Below are positions 27,401-42,400 of a stretch of 64,000 nt of DNA, in pieces. The position numbers and the translations under genes are program-made. Position 1 is the first letter of the stretch. The number at the start of each line of letters is the position of its first letter. The notes below the pieces were generated by a model, which did not search any database, was not told where the DNA came from, and worked only from the letters and a program-made list of their open reading frames with translations. Source of the DNA: Chamaea fasciata (lineage: Eukaryota > Chordata > Aves > Passeriformes > Sylviidae); NCBI GenBank assembly GCA_029207755.1, contig JARCOQ010000003.1, positions 558,001 through 622,000 on the forward strand, written 5' to 3'.

Positions 27401-30400
27401 CCCCGGGAGGGTGCTCTCGTGTTTTTTGGCCTTTGTGTCCTTCTGTGTTACACCTCTTTGGTGCAGCTTGCTTTACTTGCCCGTTGCAGTGGCTGGAGGG
27501 CAGAGTGTGCTAGCCAGCCCTGAGTCCTCTGTCTCTCTTTCCCTTGGGGAAGCTCTCCAAGCAGGCTGACGTTGGCTTTTCTCCCAATCCGTCTGTAACT
27601 GGCACACCTACCTGTCCTGATGCCCGATCTGCAGAGCCTGATGAACCTGCTGCTGTCCCAGTTCACTGCTCTGCTGGCGACGGGGGCTCGGTTTCTGAAA
27701 GTGGAGTAGGTCTCTCCTCCCCTCTGCGTGCATCAGGGGTGTCCCGTGCACACACACCACTTGGGGCTCGGGGAGGGTCTTGCTTTCAGGAGACCGTGGC
27801 ACATTTCGGGCGCTGTCTCACCGTTTGTGTGCTCCGCCCTTGACGCCTGCTTGGGCCGGTGTCCGAGGTGAGCTGTGTGGATGGGCAGGCACCTCTCTGA
27901 TCAGATCTGCTTTCACAGGCTGCTCCGTGGCACCGTGCCGTGTGCGGAGCATCCCGGTGTCCCAGTTTGTGGTCCCGGCCGGACGGATTCCTCCTGCCCT
28001 CTAGCGGGAACGGGTTTGGGAATAGGTGCTGCTCCAGCGCCCGGCAGGGCTACAGGAGCATCGGGAGCCCCATGGAAATGCTGGCGTCTTTCCAGGAGCC
28101 CAGTCTCAGAGTTTAGTATCTCCTTGAAGGGAAACCTGAGCTGTCGCAGTCAGGAAAAATATTGAAGAGCAGCTAAACTGTCACTATCGAAGGCTTAGCC
28201 CGTGTCTGTGCGTCTAATGAGGTGGTGGTGCTGACAAGGATGCACAGAGGGACAGTGCTGGGAAAGGTGGATGTCTTCTGACATTTGTAGGTGACATGGA
28301 AACTACAGGAAAACCCAAGGTCCCTGGCTGCTGCCACTTGGAGAAATCAGTGCAAATGTCCAGGGAAACAGTCTTGTCCAGAGAATGGGCTGCCGCTCCC
28401 GAGTGATTGGGAAGCCAAGCGCTGAACTGCCCAGGACATCAGCAGAAAAAGAGCGTTTAGTGGGCTCGACCCTTACCTTGGGGACAAGGACTGGCTCTGA
28501 GGCTGGGGCACGGAGCAGGGCTGGGCGGTGGCTCTGGATGCACACTGGGCTTCTCCCCTGCCTTGTTCCAGCTGCAGTGGGCACCATACCTTGAGCAGAT
28601 CCTCCAGATGTTCGGCACATCAGCTGGAACCTTGCTTTATTATTTGGATGAGATTTTCTTTGGATTGGTACTTGCTTATAATAATGTTTATATATATACT
28701 TCTAAAAAAATTCTGAAAGAATATTTTATACATGTACATTTATTATAGGTAAAAGGGTGGTAAACATACAAGTGATATTTGAAGACTTCCTCCAGAGTGA
28801 GGAGGACTGTTGCAGTTACTCTTAAGAAGATTTGATTAGATCTTTTCACACAGGAGGGGCATCCTCTGAATGTCACAGTCAGAGCAGCAGAAAACCTTTT
28901 TGCTTTTCTAAACAATATTAGGGTTTTTTTTTTAAACTTGGGGGACACTTTCATTTTCTTTGAGGAAGCAATGCAAAAAGTGCTGCCCAAGCAGGAAATT
29001 GTTGCATAATGCTTTATATTACACCTTCACTGAAAAAGAAAGCAAAAAACTACCTTTTGTTATTGAGAAAAAAAAGTAGATAAGAAAATGTTTTAATGTC
29101 CCCTTGCTGTGGTCTCCAGGGGATAGAGGATTAGGTCCATTGAATCTGCAGAGAATTTTGAGACTTACTGCACTGCAATAGAAATATAAAATTGAGTGAA
29201 TTGGTTCTTGGGTAATACGTACATGATAACAAATGAGAATGCTTGTAAAATAGATCCTGTACATCTCTGTATCACTCTGGCAAAAGACGGGGACACGGTG
29301 CAGCTCTGTCTAGACTTCAGCTGGATCAGAGTTAAAATGTTTAGGATTTGTTTTGAGGAAGGGATAGTGCATGATAGACCCAGGAAGAACAGAGGCCATA
29401 ATTAAGCTCCCATGTCTGGTTACTGAAAAGCAGATATGAGGATTTTTCAGAATCGTGGGATTCCATCGGCTGTGGTTTCCTGGTTTAAGGGAATTGACTA
29501 AGCCTCTGACAGAGGCAACCAATAATGAAAACACTGAACTTGTCACATGGGGCCCAGAGAGGGAACAAGCTTTTAAAGCAATAAAATGGTGTGTGCTCCT
29601 TCTCTCAGGCTCCCAGATTATACAAATCCCTTCAATCTGTACATACATGAAGTACACATAGTGGAGTGATAATGCAGAAATTGTGACGGCACCACAAACC
29701 AGTTGCGTATTATTCCACTCAGTTTGATTCAGTTGCATTGGGAAGAGCAGCCTATACCTATTTCTTGGAGAAGAAATATTCGCTTTGCTAGAATCAGTAC
29801 AGTTATCTGTGGTCCTGGATGGTCAGACAGGAAAGCTTCCTTAACAAAAACAAGCCACTGCGTGTCCTCTGTGACCTCTTGACTGGAAGCTTTTGCAAAC
29901 AACCGCTGGAGGCAGTGCTTTGCTGCTGGCACTGAATCTCACAAGATGCATGTTGTAAGAGCTTTCCTTTTCGAGATAACTGCAGGCTAGCTTGGTGAAA
30001 GCATTTACAAGTGTTTCGAGCAAACTTCAGAGCAAAAGCTCCAAATTCATCATGTAGTGGGGAAAAGAAGGCAGCATTTTTAAAGATAATACCAGGGAAC
30101 AGTGAGTACCTCTCACCAGTAAATGGCCAGTAGAGGAGTGTAGGAGTACTGAGGTTTCAGGAGACAGTCAGACTGCCCTGTTGGAGCTCATTTTCCTTGT
30201 TGCTATCAGTCATCGTTGCTATCAGAATGTTCCACAGTCATATTTACCACAACTCCGTATAACAGAGGTCCCTGCAGCAGTTCCATAGCTCAAGAACATT
30301 TCCTACTTGTTCTGTTTAAATATAGGAGTAAGTAAATCCAGATTTATAGTTTGTCTACCAAAAAGTGGTTTTCAGGGATGACACTGTGATCAGTTCTGGA

Positions 30401-33400
30401 CAAAACCATGGGGTAGTTGCTGTGGGGTTTGGTGATCGCTGTGGGTCAATCCTGTCCCGTAGATTTCTGCAGAGATTAGTGTGAGACCCTCTGCTGCCCT
30501 GTACTGGCACTGAACACTCAGCACTGATGTAAATCTGGGTGATGCAGGGATTGGTTAAGTAACAGATCAAAAGAGGATCATCAGGGACAGTCAAGCTGCT
30601 TAAAAATTGTGTGCTCTTGTGCTGCAAGTACGTTCAGACTCTTGAACGTGCACGTTAATCCCTGTGGGAAGGGTCGTGGTATTTTAGAAAGCACTGTTTT
30701 GAGAAGGGTTGGAGCTGCAGGGTGCAAGCCGTACCTTTGAGTACCTCATGTCTTTGAGTGCTGCAGGGAGGAAGAGCAGAGGGTGGAAGGGGGGAACCAC
30801 GTTCTGGCACATGGTGTGGAAAGGATGTGGGGTGGACTACAGCGTCTCTCGCTGTGTAAAATAGATCTTGAAAGCTGGAGAGGGATAGGAAGAGAAGAGT
30901 GCCATATCAGAGATGAAAGAGCTGCCCAAGTGGGCAGGGCTGACCAGCAGGCATTTATTCTTCCCCTGGAAAAAACACCAGGTACTGCCTCAGAGAGGAG
31001 CATGAAGAGCTAATGAGCAAATTATTTTTGGATAAGGAGTGTGTTTCTACAGCGAGAACAACTGCCAGGTAGAATTATAACCTTTCTACACTCACCAATT
31101 AAGACTGAATATCCTTATGTAAGTTTTAATCTTTAGGGGGTAACTTTTCCATGCAGATAACTATCATGACTAAATTAGTGCTGCAAGGAAAATTTGAGTA
31201 GATGTCCTTGTCTTACATGTTCAAGCCTCACTTCTCTCCGTGGCTTGTCTAGTGACAGTCACAATTAGCACCGGTTAGTGGTGGTTGTTAGCTGAGCTTA
31301 GCCTCTGTGCAGGCTTTCCCTCAGTACATCTGATGGAGTTGCTGTACCCATTTTCTGGCAAGACCTCAGTCCCCCCCTCCCTGCCTGAGAGGTGCCCCTT
31401 TGTCTTTGGCCATGCTCCCACAGCTCACCCCTGACCATGCCTGAGTATTTCTGGGGAGGAAGAAATCTGCCTCGAGTAAGGTTTCTCCCTTCCTACAGAC
31501 AGGCTCAGAGGGGAAGGGTGGATGGAGATGGGACCACTTATTGTAGTGCTGGGCTGTACAGAGTACGAGAGCTTAGGGTCTGTACTCTGGGCTTTGGCTG
31601 AAAGAATGCAGCCATCTGGCAAACAAGTGTGCAGAGCTTCCCTGCACAGCCAGCTTCCTGGCTTCTGGTCTCCGCCAGGAGGGACCAGAACATGAAGGGC
31701 AGAGCAGCAGGGTTGCAGTCACAGTCCAGGAAACCTGCACAAGCTAAAGTTATTTTAGAAGGGAGGACAGGGGCATGGGAGGAGGTGAGTGCTTGCTAAG
31801 CCCTAAACCTGTTCCCTTTTTTCTGTAGTTTCATCTCTGGGATTGTTCTACACTGCTGCTGTACATCAGCATAGCAAGAGCAGGTTTTTGCTTTAAAAAT
31901 AAATAAAGCAAGCCTTCAGAGAGCACAGTGTGTCAGACAGAAAGGGATTTGGTAGTAGCCATCTCTGTTCTCCAGTCAGGTTCTCCATGCAGGCCTGACT
32001 CTCGGGTCCAGCATGCTGATATCCACAGAAGTCCTGGGAACCAGAGTCTGCAGCAGTGCAGCCCTGGAGCACAGAGGGTAATTTGCAAAACATCACTGTG
32101 CTCTTACTGTTGGTAAAGCCATGTCTGGTTTGCTCCCTGACACAGTAGTCAAGTAGTCACTTGCAAGTAGACTCCACGGGAGTCCTGCTGCAGGCTCCTT
32201 GGCAGGACATCCCAGTGGCTCTCTGTCTCACTGGCACTGACTATTCCTTTGAGCAGCAAAAGTAGTTCCTCTCACTCAGCCTCGGGATCCTTCCTAGCTT
32301 TTTCCTGGAAGTGCCACTTACCATGCTGAGTCCCCAATATTTGAGCTTGTCAGGGTGGCTGAAGCTGGATGAGGCCTCCTGTGGGGCTGCTTCTCAAGTC
32401 AGCTCTGCGTGGTACCGTGCAAGAGGAGCTGAGTTGTGATGTCTGCATGGGAACACTTGCCTTAACTAGGTCCAGGATGAGAGTGGATTTAAGTGCTTTG
32501 GTTTATAAATAAACAGTGCTGTGGCCAAGGTAGATTTAAGCAGAGCTGGCAACAGCCCTGCTTGGGAAGGGATCTCTTTACCACATGGCCTGCTGTTGGA
32601 CTTCCTGTTGCATGCTAATCCCTTAAGCCTGCTTTAGCTCTGTTAATTTTCCTTCTTTCCATTTTCCCCCAGCGGGCTGTCTCCGTGGCGCGTGAATGCC
32701 GGCGTTCCTAGGCCAGGCTTGTGCCTGCGGCTGGGCCAGGCATCCAGGCTGCCTTCCCAGCCCCGGGTACCATGTGGCAGGGCCCCAGGGATGGTGGTGC
32801 CTGAATGTGTCCCATTCTCTCTGTCTTACAGGCTCTGCAGTCTGCGCCTGAAGAAGCTCACAGTGCTGAAAGAGCTGGACAAAGAGCTGAGCTCCGTGCT
32901 TATCGCTGTGAAGATTCAGGTAGGCTCTTCTCCTTGCTGCTGCCTGATGGCAGCAGGCCAAGCCCATCCTTGTGCCCTCTGTGAAGTGCTGGTCTGCCGT
33001 CCCTTGCCTGGTGCCAGCCAACCCCTCTGTCTCACTTAGCATGCTCAGGGAGATTTTGGCTCTCAGGCAGGTGGAAGTGATGCCCCAGGAACAGCAGCAA
33101 GATACCTGGTGCCAGCTTTTAACGGGAGTGAATTTGGTTAGACACTGGGACAGAATCTGTCATGCCTACCTGCCTGCCTCTGCCAAGGCCCTCCTCTCAA
33201 ACTGCTGCTTGGAGTTTGTCATCCCACTGTTCCCTACCCTTTAAGAGAGGGCCAGTGCTGGACGGTTTCCAGCAGTACCTTCCATCCAGATCACTCCCTG
33301 GGGAGTGAAGGGTGCAAGGGATCAGCATCTCTGTGCATGGTGTTCTGATGACATTTGTACCCTGTCTGACCTCACAGTTGCCTCTAATATCCCATCCCTT

Positions 33401-36400
33401 CCCTTTCCTTGTGCATCCCTGCTAGGCCTGGTGCCTCTACTGTGAACTAGGCAGAAGGGAGGGGAGAGGGTCTTTGTCACCAAGGGGACAGGAATTTGCC
33501 ACCATCCTGATACGTGCGATCCCTCCACCCTCTCCGCAGCTGGTGGTGGAGAGATGGGTTCCTGGGGGTGCAGGCACATCCTTCCCACCTGCCAAAGGAC
33601 AGCATGGAAACAAAATGCATCTTGAGTGTGCTGCCTTGGCCACAGCCTCCCTGACCCAGCTGGGGTGGAGGTGTCCTTCCTTTGTTCTTGTCAGCTGGCA
33701 CAAAAGCAGCTGATCCCGTTGAAAGAGCCGTGGGCCGGCAGCTCAGCAGCTTTGTGCTCCCACAGAGCTCTTTGTGCCGCACACATTAGGATCCAAATCC
33801 TGGATTAATGCTGGAAGCTGCAGTATTAGTGGAGCTCTGGGAGCTGGAGTTTGCCTTCATGGCAGACCTGGTTCACTCGCACGGAAGAAACTGAGAGCAG
33901 TGTGTGAAACCTGGGGCAGGGGGTGAGGACAGGAGGAGGAGGCTGTGGTCCACACACTGTTGGTGAGTGTCCCACTTCACTGGCCTTCCCATCACTGTGT
34001 GTATGGTGTCATTCAGGAGAGCTGAAAGCCCTGGGACCCCTGAGACCTGTCCCCTTTGGTGCAGGCTTTAGCAAGTGAACAGCCTGAGCAGCAGAGAGCT
34101 GCCTGGCTCTCCCTTGGAAACGTGGAAGCAATCAAGGCTGGGCCACAGCTGACAGCAGCACAGAACTGGGGGGCTGGCAGCCAGCTGGGGGCTGTGGATC
34201 CTACTCGACTGGGAGGGCTGGGGTGATCCCTGACTTCTCTCCTGCACAGTCAGCTGAAGCTGAATGTGCTTCTCTGCACTGGGGAACCTTGGGATCCTTT
34301 GCAGCTCCACTTAATGCTGGGTGTGCGTGTCCTCAGCTACAGCCCTCACACACTGCAAATGTGGGACTGTGCAAGAGGCTGCAGCTCTTTGAAACAGACC
34401 ACCCCCATCCCTGCCACAGGCCAATCTTGCACCCTGATGGCAGAAGAAATTAATGGGCCTCAGCGGTTTGAAGCCACAGGGCTCCTTTTCCTGTCAGGAA
34501 ATGGAGGCCTCATTCAGGGGTTTAATTCGAACATGGTCACCTCTCTCTGCATGCTGGTGTAGGCTCCCTGCAAAGCTGAAGGAAACAAGGAGAATGCTTT
34601 TGCCCACGTTACCCCACGGCTCAGCATTCCTTGTGGGAGTGGGCTGAGTTTGTGTGCCTCCCCAGGCTGCTTCCAACTGCCTGACCAGCCTCCTTGGCAG
34701 GGTTTGGGACTGCTGGAAGGCAGATGGAGGCTGTAGGCAGCCTCAGCACAACGTGCCTACAGAGTGGCCTCAGATGGATCCATTCCTCCTGCTCCTCTCC
34801 TAGGTAACAGATGAGTCACACTAGTAAGAAACTGTTTGAAGGCTTCCCAGTGAGCATTCCATCTTTTGGATGGAAACAGCTGATGCATGTAATTTATAAA
34901 GGACCTGCAAGTTCCCAAAGGGGCAGCTGGGGACTAGAGGAAAGGAGAGCTATATTTCTCTCCTTTCAGTAGTAGTTATGTTAGGGTCAGGAATCTGAAG
35001 GGCAAGTTGGATGGAATTCAAGTTCTGACCCTGTCTGAGTGGGGCTGCCACCCAGACAGTAGCTCCAGTGCTGGAGGCAGTCTGCTTAAAAAATGTGCAT
35101 GACCCAAAGGATAGTGTAAGCCTGTCCAGAACTCCTGATCTCCTTCTCACTATGCCCTTCTGGTCTTAAAAGACAGCTTCCAAGGGTGCCATGTGCTGCT
35201 ACCTGCTCCTTCATCTGAAAATACCGCTGTCAAGGGGAACTTTCTATGTCTACAGAACGTACCCATTTCCTAGAGGTGATCTGAATATATAACGTTCCAT
35301 GGATTTGAGTGAGATAAAGCCTGAACTATTGTGAAAAAGGGGATTTGCTCTCATTCACTTAAGTGGTTTTTAAACCTTTATCCCTCATTACTTGTTTTAA
35401 CAGACTGGGGATATCATAGAGCCTTTCCTTCTGTGTGTTGGTCAGCGTGGCACTGAGAGATCTGGACGTGCTGGCTCAGCTCCATAGAGCTGCAGATACC
35501 TGCCTTGGTATCACAACTGACTATGGCACGAAGGGAAACATGCTGAGTTGTGAGAGAGAGACAACACAGAGTGTTCCCTCTCTGCAGAGAGACTGTAGGT
35601 CACAAACACCCTGTCTGGAGCCATGAATAGAGGAAAAAATCAAAGAAAGAAAGAAGAAAACAAACCCCAGCACTCCCAGAACTTTCAGCTGTTGTGACAG
35701 GTGCTGTGGATGCAGATCTTCCTGCATCTGCCTGCAGGATACAGCTGGTCACTCGGGTTCAAGCCTTGGTACTGCTGTAGAGGGATGGTATTGGCAGTCA
35801 CTACGTAGCAGACAAGAACGCAGAGAAATTGGTCTTGCCTGACATTGCTCATGTTACAGAACAGCTGGGCTACATCAGGTGCTCAGTGCCATGTCCAGTT
35901 GAGGTTTGAATTTCTCAAAGGATGGATAATCCTCAGTATTTTTATGTCCTCGTCCTCGCACTATGCTAATGAAGCAGCTTTTGTCCCAGTCCCCGCAGTG
36001 CCACAGAGATGTGCAGTGGCATTTCACTGAGGGGTTGGTTTCTCCTAGGATTGAGGCTGGGCATGTAACTTCCAAAGTGGTAAATGACAGTAAGACACAG
36101 GACAGCAATGTTTATGAAACCATCGCTTCCTGGACACACCACTCAGGATATCCTCACCTTTTTTTTGCCGTAAGTCCTTCCCCAGAAATAGCATCTTCAG
36201 GAAGAGTAATTGCACTTCTACTTGTGCTTTGATGAAAGATTGAATCTTTGGTGGATAATCTCTCTGCAAAAAAGAGCAAATGGTAAATGTGCTAAAGTGA
36301 ATAGTCGCTGTCATTGTGACTGCCTGTCATGTGTTATCAGAGAAGAGTTGAGGAAGGGTCAGTGTGTTCTTGGCCAGGAAGGCTCACAGATGGTGAAGGG

Positions 36401-39400
36401 AATGAGCTCCACCTCCTCTCTTCTGTTTTAGGGAGACCTTTTGGAGGAAAGTCTTGCTCCTGGCACCATCTCTGGGAACAGCCTTGCAGACAGCTTTTGG
36501 GAGGATCTGTGGGTTGTGCCACCCTGCAGCCAAGAGGGCCTGGTGCAGGCAGACAGCATTTCTCTGCCCCCAAGTCATTCAATGTCTCTACCAGAAACCA
36601 AGACCTAGAGACAGGGCAGAGTTAAAGGAAAGAGTTGGAGTGGGAACATGAATAGAGTGCCTCTGTTACTGCCCTCCTGGTAAAAACCATTTCTCTATGT
36701 AGAGAGATAAAGACTGTTGTCCGAGGAAAAGACTCGGAGAGTTTTCTGAGACACGAGCTGAGCAAGCAGGGGGACCCCTGTTCTCCTTGGTCCCAGCAGA
36801 GCCATCCAGCCAGCTGTGCTTAGACAGGGATCTGCACCGGGGCTGTCTGCCTGGGGGAGAGATGTCTCCAGGACCTGTCCCTTTCCTGGCCAGGCACTGT
36901 GTTGGGAGCCTTTTGTTTGCCCTGCGTGGCTCCCCCTGGCTCCAGGAGTGTCCCTCCACAGCCTGGGACTGGCACAGCAGGGCAGAGAGATAAGCACAGC
37001 AGGCTTGTGCAGAGCAGCTGCTCCCTGGCAGGTGGGCAAGGAGAAGGGGCCTCTGGCAGCTTTGGCAAGTGTCGCTGGGCATGTGAAAGGTGGCTCTGAA
37101 CAGAACGGAGTCGAGGCATTGTCTCTTCCCTTGTGGACTGCACACCGTTGTCCTGTGTGTGTGGTGCAGGGGAGTCTGTGCTCCAGCTCAGTGTGTGTCT
37201 GCCAATCTCGTTGTAGGGTTCAAAGCGAGTCCTGAGGTCAAATGAGTACGTCCTCCCGCCTGGGGGCCTGATGGAGACCGAGCTGGAGCTGACCTTCTCA
37301 CTGCAGGTACCTGCTGTTGCCTGGTCCCCTGGGCTCCCTTACCTGGCAGTTTTCAGCAGGCACAACCTCAGGGCTAAGTGTGAAAGGCACAGCCTCTGTG
37401 GAGGGGCCTACTGTGGTTGGCCAGCTGCTCCAGGGATTGTTTTGGTGGGCACTGGGATTCAGAGGATGAGGGCTAGCTGCAGGTGGCCTTTGAGAGGCAC
37501 CTCAAAGCTCAGCAGGTCAGATCCTGCTGGACATGAGCATGAATGAAGAGTTTTCTGCCTGTGTGTCATGCTGAGCCTTGCCCTCATGCCGCCATCTTCC
37601 GTGTGCTTCCCCTCCCCAGTACCCACACTTCCTCAAGAGAGATGGCAACAAGCTCCAGATCATGCTGCAGCGGAGGAAGAGGTACAAGAACCGCACCATC
37701 CTGGGCTACAAGACCCTGGCAGTGGGAATCATTAACATGGCTGAGGTACAGGCTGCTGGGAGCAGGGGACTCCCACATGGCCTTCCTGTGCCAGAGCTGG
37801 GCTGGTGGGCAGGGGCTCGTTGCTCTGAGTTGCTCAGGGAGCTTGTCTGTCTGTCTGTCCGTCTGTCCAGGTCATGCAGCACCCGACGGATGGCGGGCAG
37901 CTCCTGGGCCTGCACAGCAACATGAAAGATGCCAACATTCGGGTGGCTGAAATCAGCATCTACTCTCTGTCCAGTCAGCCCATCGACCACGAGGACGGGA
38001 ACATCCCCTCAGGCCCTAAAATCAAAGCTTCAGGTGTGTTCAGTGCTCGGACCTGCAGGCAAGCGTTTGGGACACAGCTGACAGAGTGTGCCCCCAGCAC
38101 TGCCAGTCCTGTCACCAGGACCATGATAGGCATCATGCTGAGCTGGGGCATTTGCTCTGTCTGCTTTCAGATCGCTCCCCAGACATTGATAACGACTCTG
38201 AGGAAGAGGATGACAGCTTCTCCTCAGAGCAGGAGGCCAGTGATGACGCTGTGCAGCCCCAGGTAAGGGAGGCCTGGCAAGATACCTTATGTCCTGGTCC
38301 TGTTGCTGGGGCAAGAGTCAGGCATTGAGGTTCTTGATCACCCTGAGCCCTCTCATCCCCTTGTAAACATTTGACATTGTTTCAGAGGGCTGAGAGCCGT
38401 AATACCTGACAGCAAAAAGAGCTTTGACAGCAGTGGGCTGCTGTCAAGTCCATGGTGAGGCAAGGGACTTTGGAGAGCCTTAGATCTCATCCATCTGTCT
38501 CTGGCGCTGCCTGGTCTGCAGCAGAAAACCCTACTGAGCCCTCTCCATCTTGCACCATGATTTTCTCCCTTCTCCCTGTGATAACAGGTCAGAGACTCCT
38601 CGCTGTCTGAGAGAGAACAGGGATTTTAGCAAGAAGTAGGTCTGAAAAATGGTCAGGGGTGGCAGACCCATGCCAGCCCTGTGATGAGCTGTGTCACTGC
38701 TGTTTGCTGTGCTCATTGTGGTGCCTGTACTCAAGGCCACAGAGAGCCCTGTGTGAGTGTGCTGAAGGAGCACAGGGACAAACCCCTGTTCAGGGCTGTT
38801 ATCTGAGGGTAACTGGGGTTCTTGGGGCAGATTAGAGTGAAATGACACTGGATGACCAGTGTTTATACATCTGTGTGCCAGGTTTATTTCAGAACAACTT
38901 GGTTGCAATGGAAAGGGAGGAGGTATGTGGCCATTATTACCTGTAGTAATACAGTAGTGTAAAAGTGTGAAAATATATAAGAAAAAGAAAGAAAAGTAAA
39001 GAATCGATAAGAGTAGATATTGGAGAGGAAAAATATCACCACCCGTGCATTCAGGCTTGATAGTTGGTTAGTCAAAGCAATGGTCACAGTCTAGATGGAG
39101 GAAACCCCTGAAAGGGAGTTCAGTGGTTAATATACACTCAGGTTTAGGTGGGAATGCCCAGGTACCTCCCCTGGAGTGGGGCCTTCTACACTGTCTGATG
39201 TAACACCGTGGATTAGGTGCAGTCCTCTGGTGAGCGGCCTCAGAAATGAGTCTGGGGGTGCTTGGGGGGGTCTTTGATAGTTTGGCACCTTCTAAGACAG
39301 GAGAGTTCTCTCAGTTCAGTGTAGTTGGGCCAGTTATGCCCCATCAGAAGGGATGAATACCTCCAGGCCTAAGGGAGGGGAGGGATGGGAGAGGAAGTTT

Positions 39401-42400
39401 TACACCTGAGCCAGTTGTATAAGGGAGGATATTGGCCTGATGAAAAAAAGCATTATCCCACCCAGCAGGGTCTGCTTCTTGTGGCCTCTTCCTGTATCTG
39501 GCTCAGAACCCAGCTTGTTGCTAAGCTAAGGTTGGCTTGTCGTGGTCAGTCTCTGGTGATGGCTGCTCACCCCTCTGCCCTTGGGCTGTTCGGATGCAGA
39601 TCAGAGGCTTCTCCACCACACATCCAAAAGTTCTTCTCCTCCCCTTCCATTTGCTGGGTCCCAGCAAAGCACACCTGCTGCTTTTGCAAATGGCCATTTG
39701 TTCAATCATTAACCATTATCATTTCAGTCTCTCACAAGGGTCCTCCAGATTACCTGTCCCATCGTGCTGGGTCGGTACATCAGGGGCCCATGTCTCTGGG
39801 AGGTGGGCATATTGTTAAGGCTAATCCCTGGAAAAGATGTTTTTTGTGATTTGTGTGCTGTGCTCTCTGAGCTAACTCTGGAGAGGGGAGAGCAGGAGAA
39901 CAACACACGGGTCCTGAGGAGGCTGTGTCTCCTCTTAATCTTGCTGTTACGTTCTTCTCTGGAGGGGCCTGGGGACAGAAGTGCTGGGAAGGAAGGTCTG
40001 AAGGGGAACAGTGCTAAGGAGAGAGAGAGGTAGCAGAAATGAGAAACAAGGCTTTGGGAGCAGAGTGGATCAAAGCTTTTTAAAGTGGAGGGCAGATGTG
40101 GGTCAGGAAACTTTTAAGAGGTGCTGCTCCATGAACTCAGTTGTTCTAATGTACTGTGACTTTTTGCCTGCAGGATCTGTTTGATGAAGAGGAAGAGTTG
40201 AGGAAAACCAAGAAGGCCAGGAGGAAAATGAGCCGAACCCCATCAATAACCAGAGTAACATCAGCATTTACCACATGATCAAAGGGATGGAAGGGATTCG
40301 CTTTCTCCCCTCCCTGAAGGCAGTGAGGGCTGTTGGGAAGGGGGAATGCTGGCATTGGTGCAGAGCAGGGGAGAGAGCCTGTGGCTCTGAGAAGGACCGA
40401 AACTCTTGCCATTAACGAACTAGCTTGTTGCACAGAGCTGTATCTCAGTTGATGGTCTGTACTGTGTTCAGCCTGGCTTTGTAATCACACTGGTGATCTG
40501 TGTGCAACGTAGTTTTGACTTGCTGCTGCCACCTGGTCTCTTTCCTTTCTTGAGGAAGGTAGGCACAAGGAAAGCTGAACTCTTAGCAGCTCCTCTGCAT
40601 GTCTGCAGAAGGGAGGAGCTGCTCTGCCAGACCCTTGCTCTCCAAACTTCTCATCCCTGTTGACTTCAGCCCTGCAGATCCCTGGCCACCTTCTTCCTGA
40701 GTTTGTTCCCCATCTCTTCTTGCTCAAAGGCAGTGTTGCTCAACCAGGTGGTCTGGGGAGAAACAGGATTTAAATGAAGTGCTATTCCAGCCTGTAGCAG
40801 AGAAAGTTCTTGCATCCTCCCTCGTGCCCAGACAGTGGCTTCTTGTGGAGTACAGAGGTTGTCCAAGTCCTACAGCAAATTTAAAGAGAGAGAACAATCA
40901 TAGCTGACCTTAGACTTCTGGGACAGCATGTTAGAGAAGAGTAGTCATGGCCTGTATGTTAGTGAGCTTGGAATGTGGTTTGATAGTTTTTCTGAACTTT
41001 TTTTCTTCCCTTCTTTTGTTTTAGCAACCAAACTTCAAGCAGAAATTTGTGGCTTTGCTGAAGAGGTTCAAAGTGACAGAAGAGGTAAGAAATAGGAAAT
41101 CTGCATGTGACAATGTCTCCTGCAGATGTGCAGGTGTCAGAGTGCAGGTTCCCACTCACTGGGAGCGCAAGGCTCATGAGCTCAGGGATGTGCCAAAGGT
41201 GGTGTGAGACATGGCTTTTCCAGAGCTTTGTGCCTCAAGGAGGCAGCTCTGAGCCTCGAGCTCAAATCAAAAAGCACCTTCCTGTTGTGGGGAGGTGCCC
41301 AGGGAAGAAGAGTGCTGTCACACACTGACTCTGCGCCAGGAGCTGGCGTTGCAGGAGCAATCCTGTCCACTGAGACTGCAGGCTAACATCAGCCTGCGCA
41401 TGGCTTCTCTTGGGTGGCTGCCCAGGCTAAGTGTGTAGCACAGCCAGTAAAGGTCCTCCCAGGTGTCCTCACTGCCAGTAAGTGTGATGGGTGTCTGAGA
41501 GTCCTGTGGGTGTCGTGCTCATGGCACCCTCCTTTGGCCCAATGACAGTGTCACTGGATTTGCCTCCCCGAGGTGGGAACAGTGCCATGGTGGGACAGGC
41601 AGCCTGTACGTGCCTCTTGTGGGATGCAGCTCAACCCACGTCCCTTCACTGCTCTCTGGGCTCGGTCCCACAGGTCCTGGACTCTGATCCTGTAGACCAG
41701 ACCCAGGAGGTGGAAGAAGACCTGGGCTTGCTCTATGACAGTCTGGAAGAGTGCAACAACAGTGACAGCGGCCCAGAGATCGAGGACAACGAGAGTGTGC
41801 ACAGCACACCCAAGCCCACCCTGAGGTAAGGGTTGCAGGCAGTCCCTGGCCAGCAGCACAACCTATGGGATCTGGAGAGATGCTCTCCAACACCTTTTGT
41901 TGCTTGGGCTAATGCAGGCCTTGTCTTGTCTCCACTCCCATTACCATCTTCTGCTGGCACCACTGGCTCCTCACTCAAAACTGCCCAATAAATCTTATTT
42001 CCTTCACGTTTAGTCTCATTTTGCCTGCCCAGCATCTGGCACTGATCTGCTGGTAGAGTCCTATTTGATCTAAGCCCTGGCTGCTCCCAGCTCTCATATC
42101 TTTCTGCCAACAATCCTGGTGTTCTGTGGGCTCTCCACACTGAAGCATGCCTGTCTTTTGAGCACTTTGTGACTGCTTGGACCAGTCCTTGTGAGATGTG
42201 CATGTTGTGTTTCCACCCTGTGTGGGGATGTGACTAGCAACCATCAGCACTGTTCCTCACCCCGTTCTCCAGGCACTGGTGACTTGCTCTGCCAAGAACT
42301 GCTGGCTTAGCCCAGGGGTCTCCAGTGGATCATGCAGGGAAACCAGGCTTTGCTCTCATGTGGTCTGTGTTCACCTGGCCTCTCTGCTCATGGCTCTTGT

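Noticed and set aside
37268..37950. Longer open frames running through PACS exons 3-5 into the introns
   Set aside because: They read through consensus GT donors; conserved protein similarity stops exactly at the splice sites.
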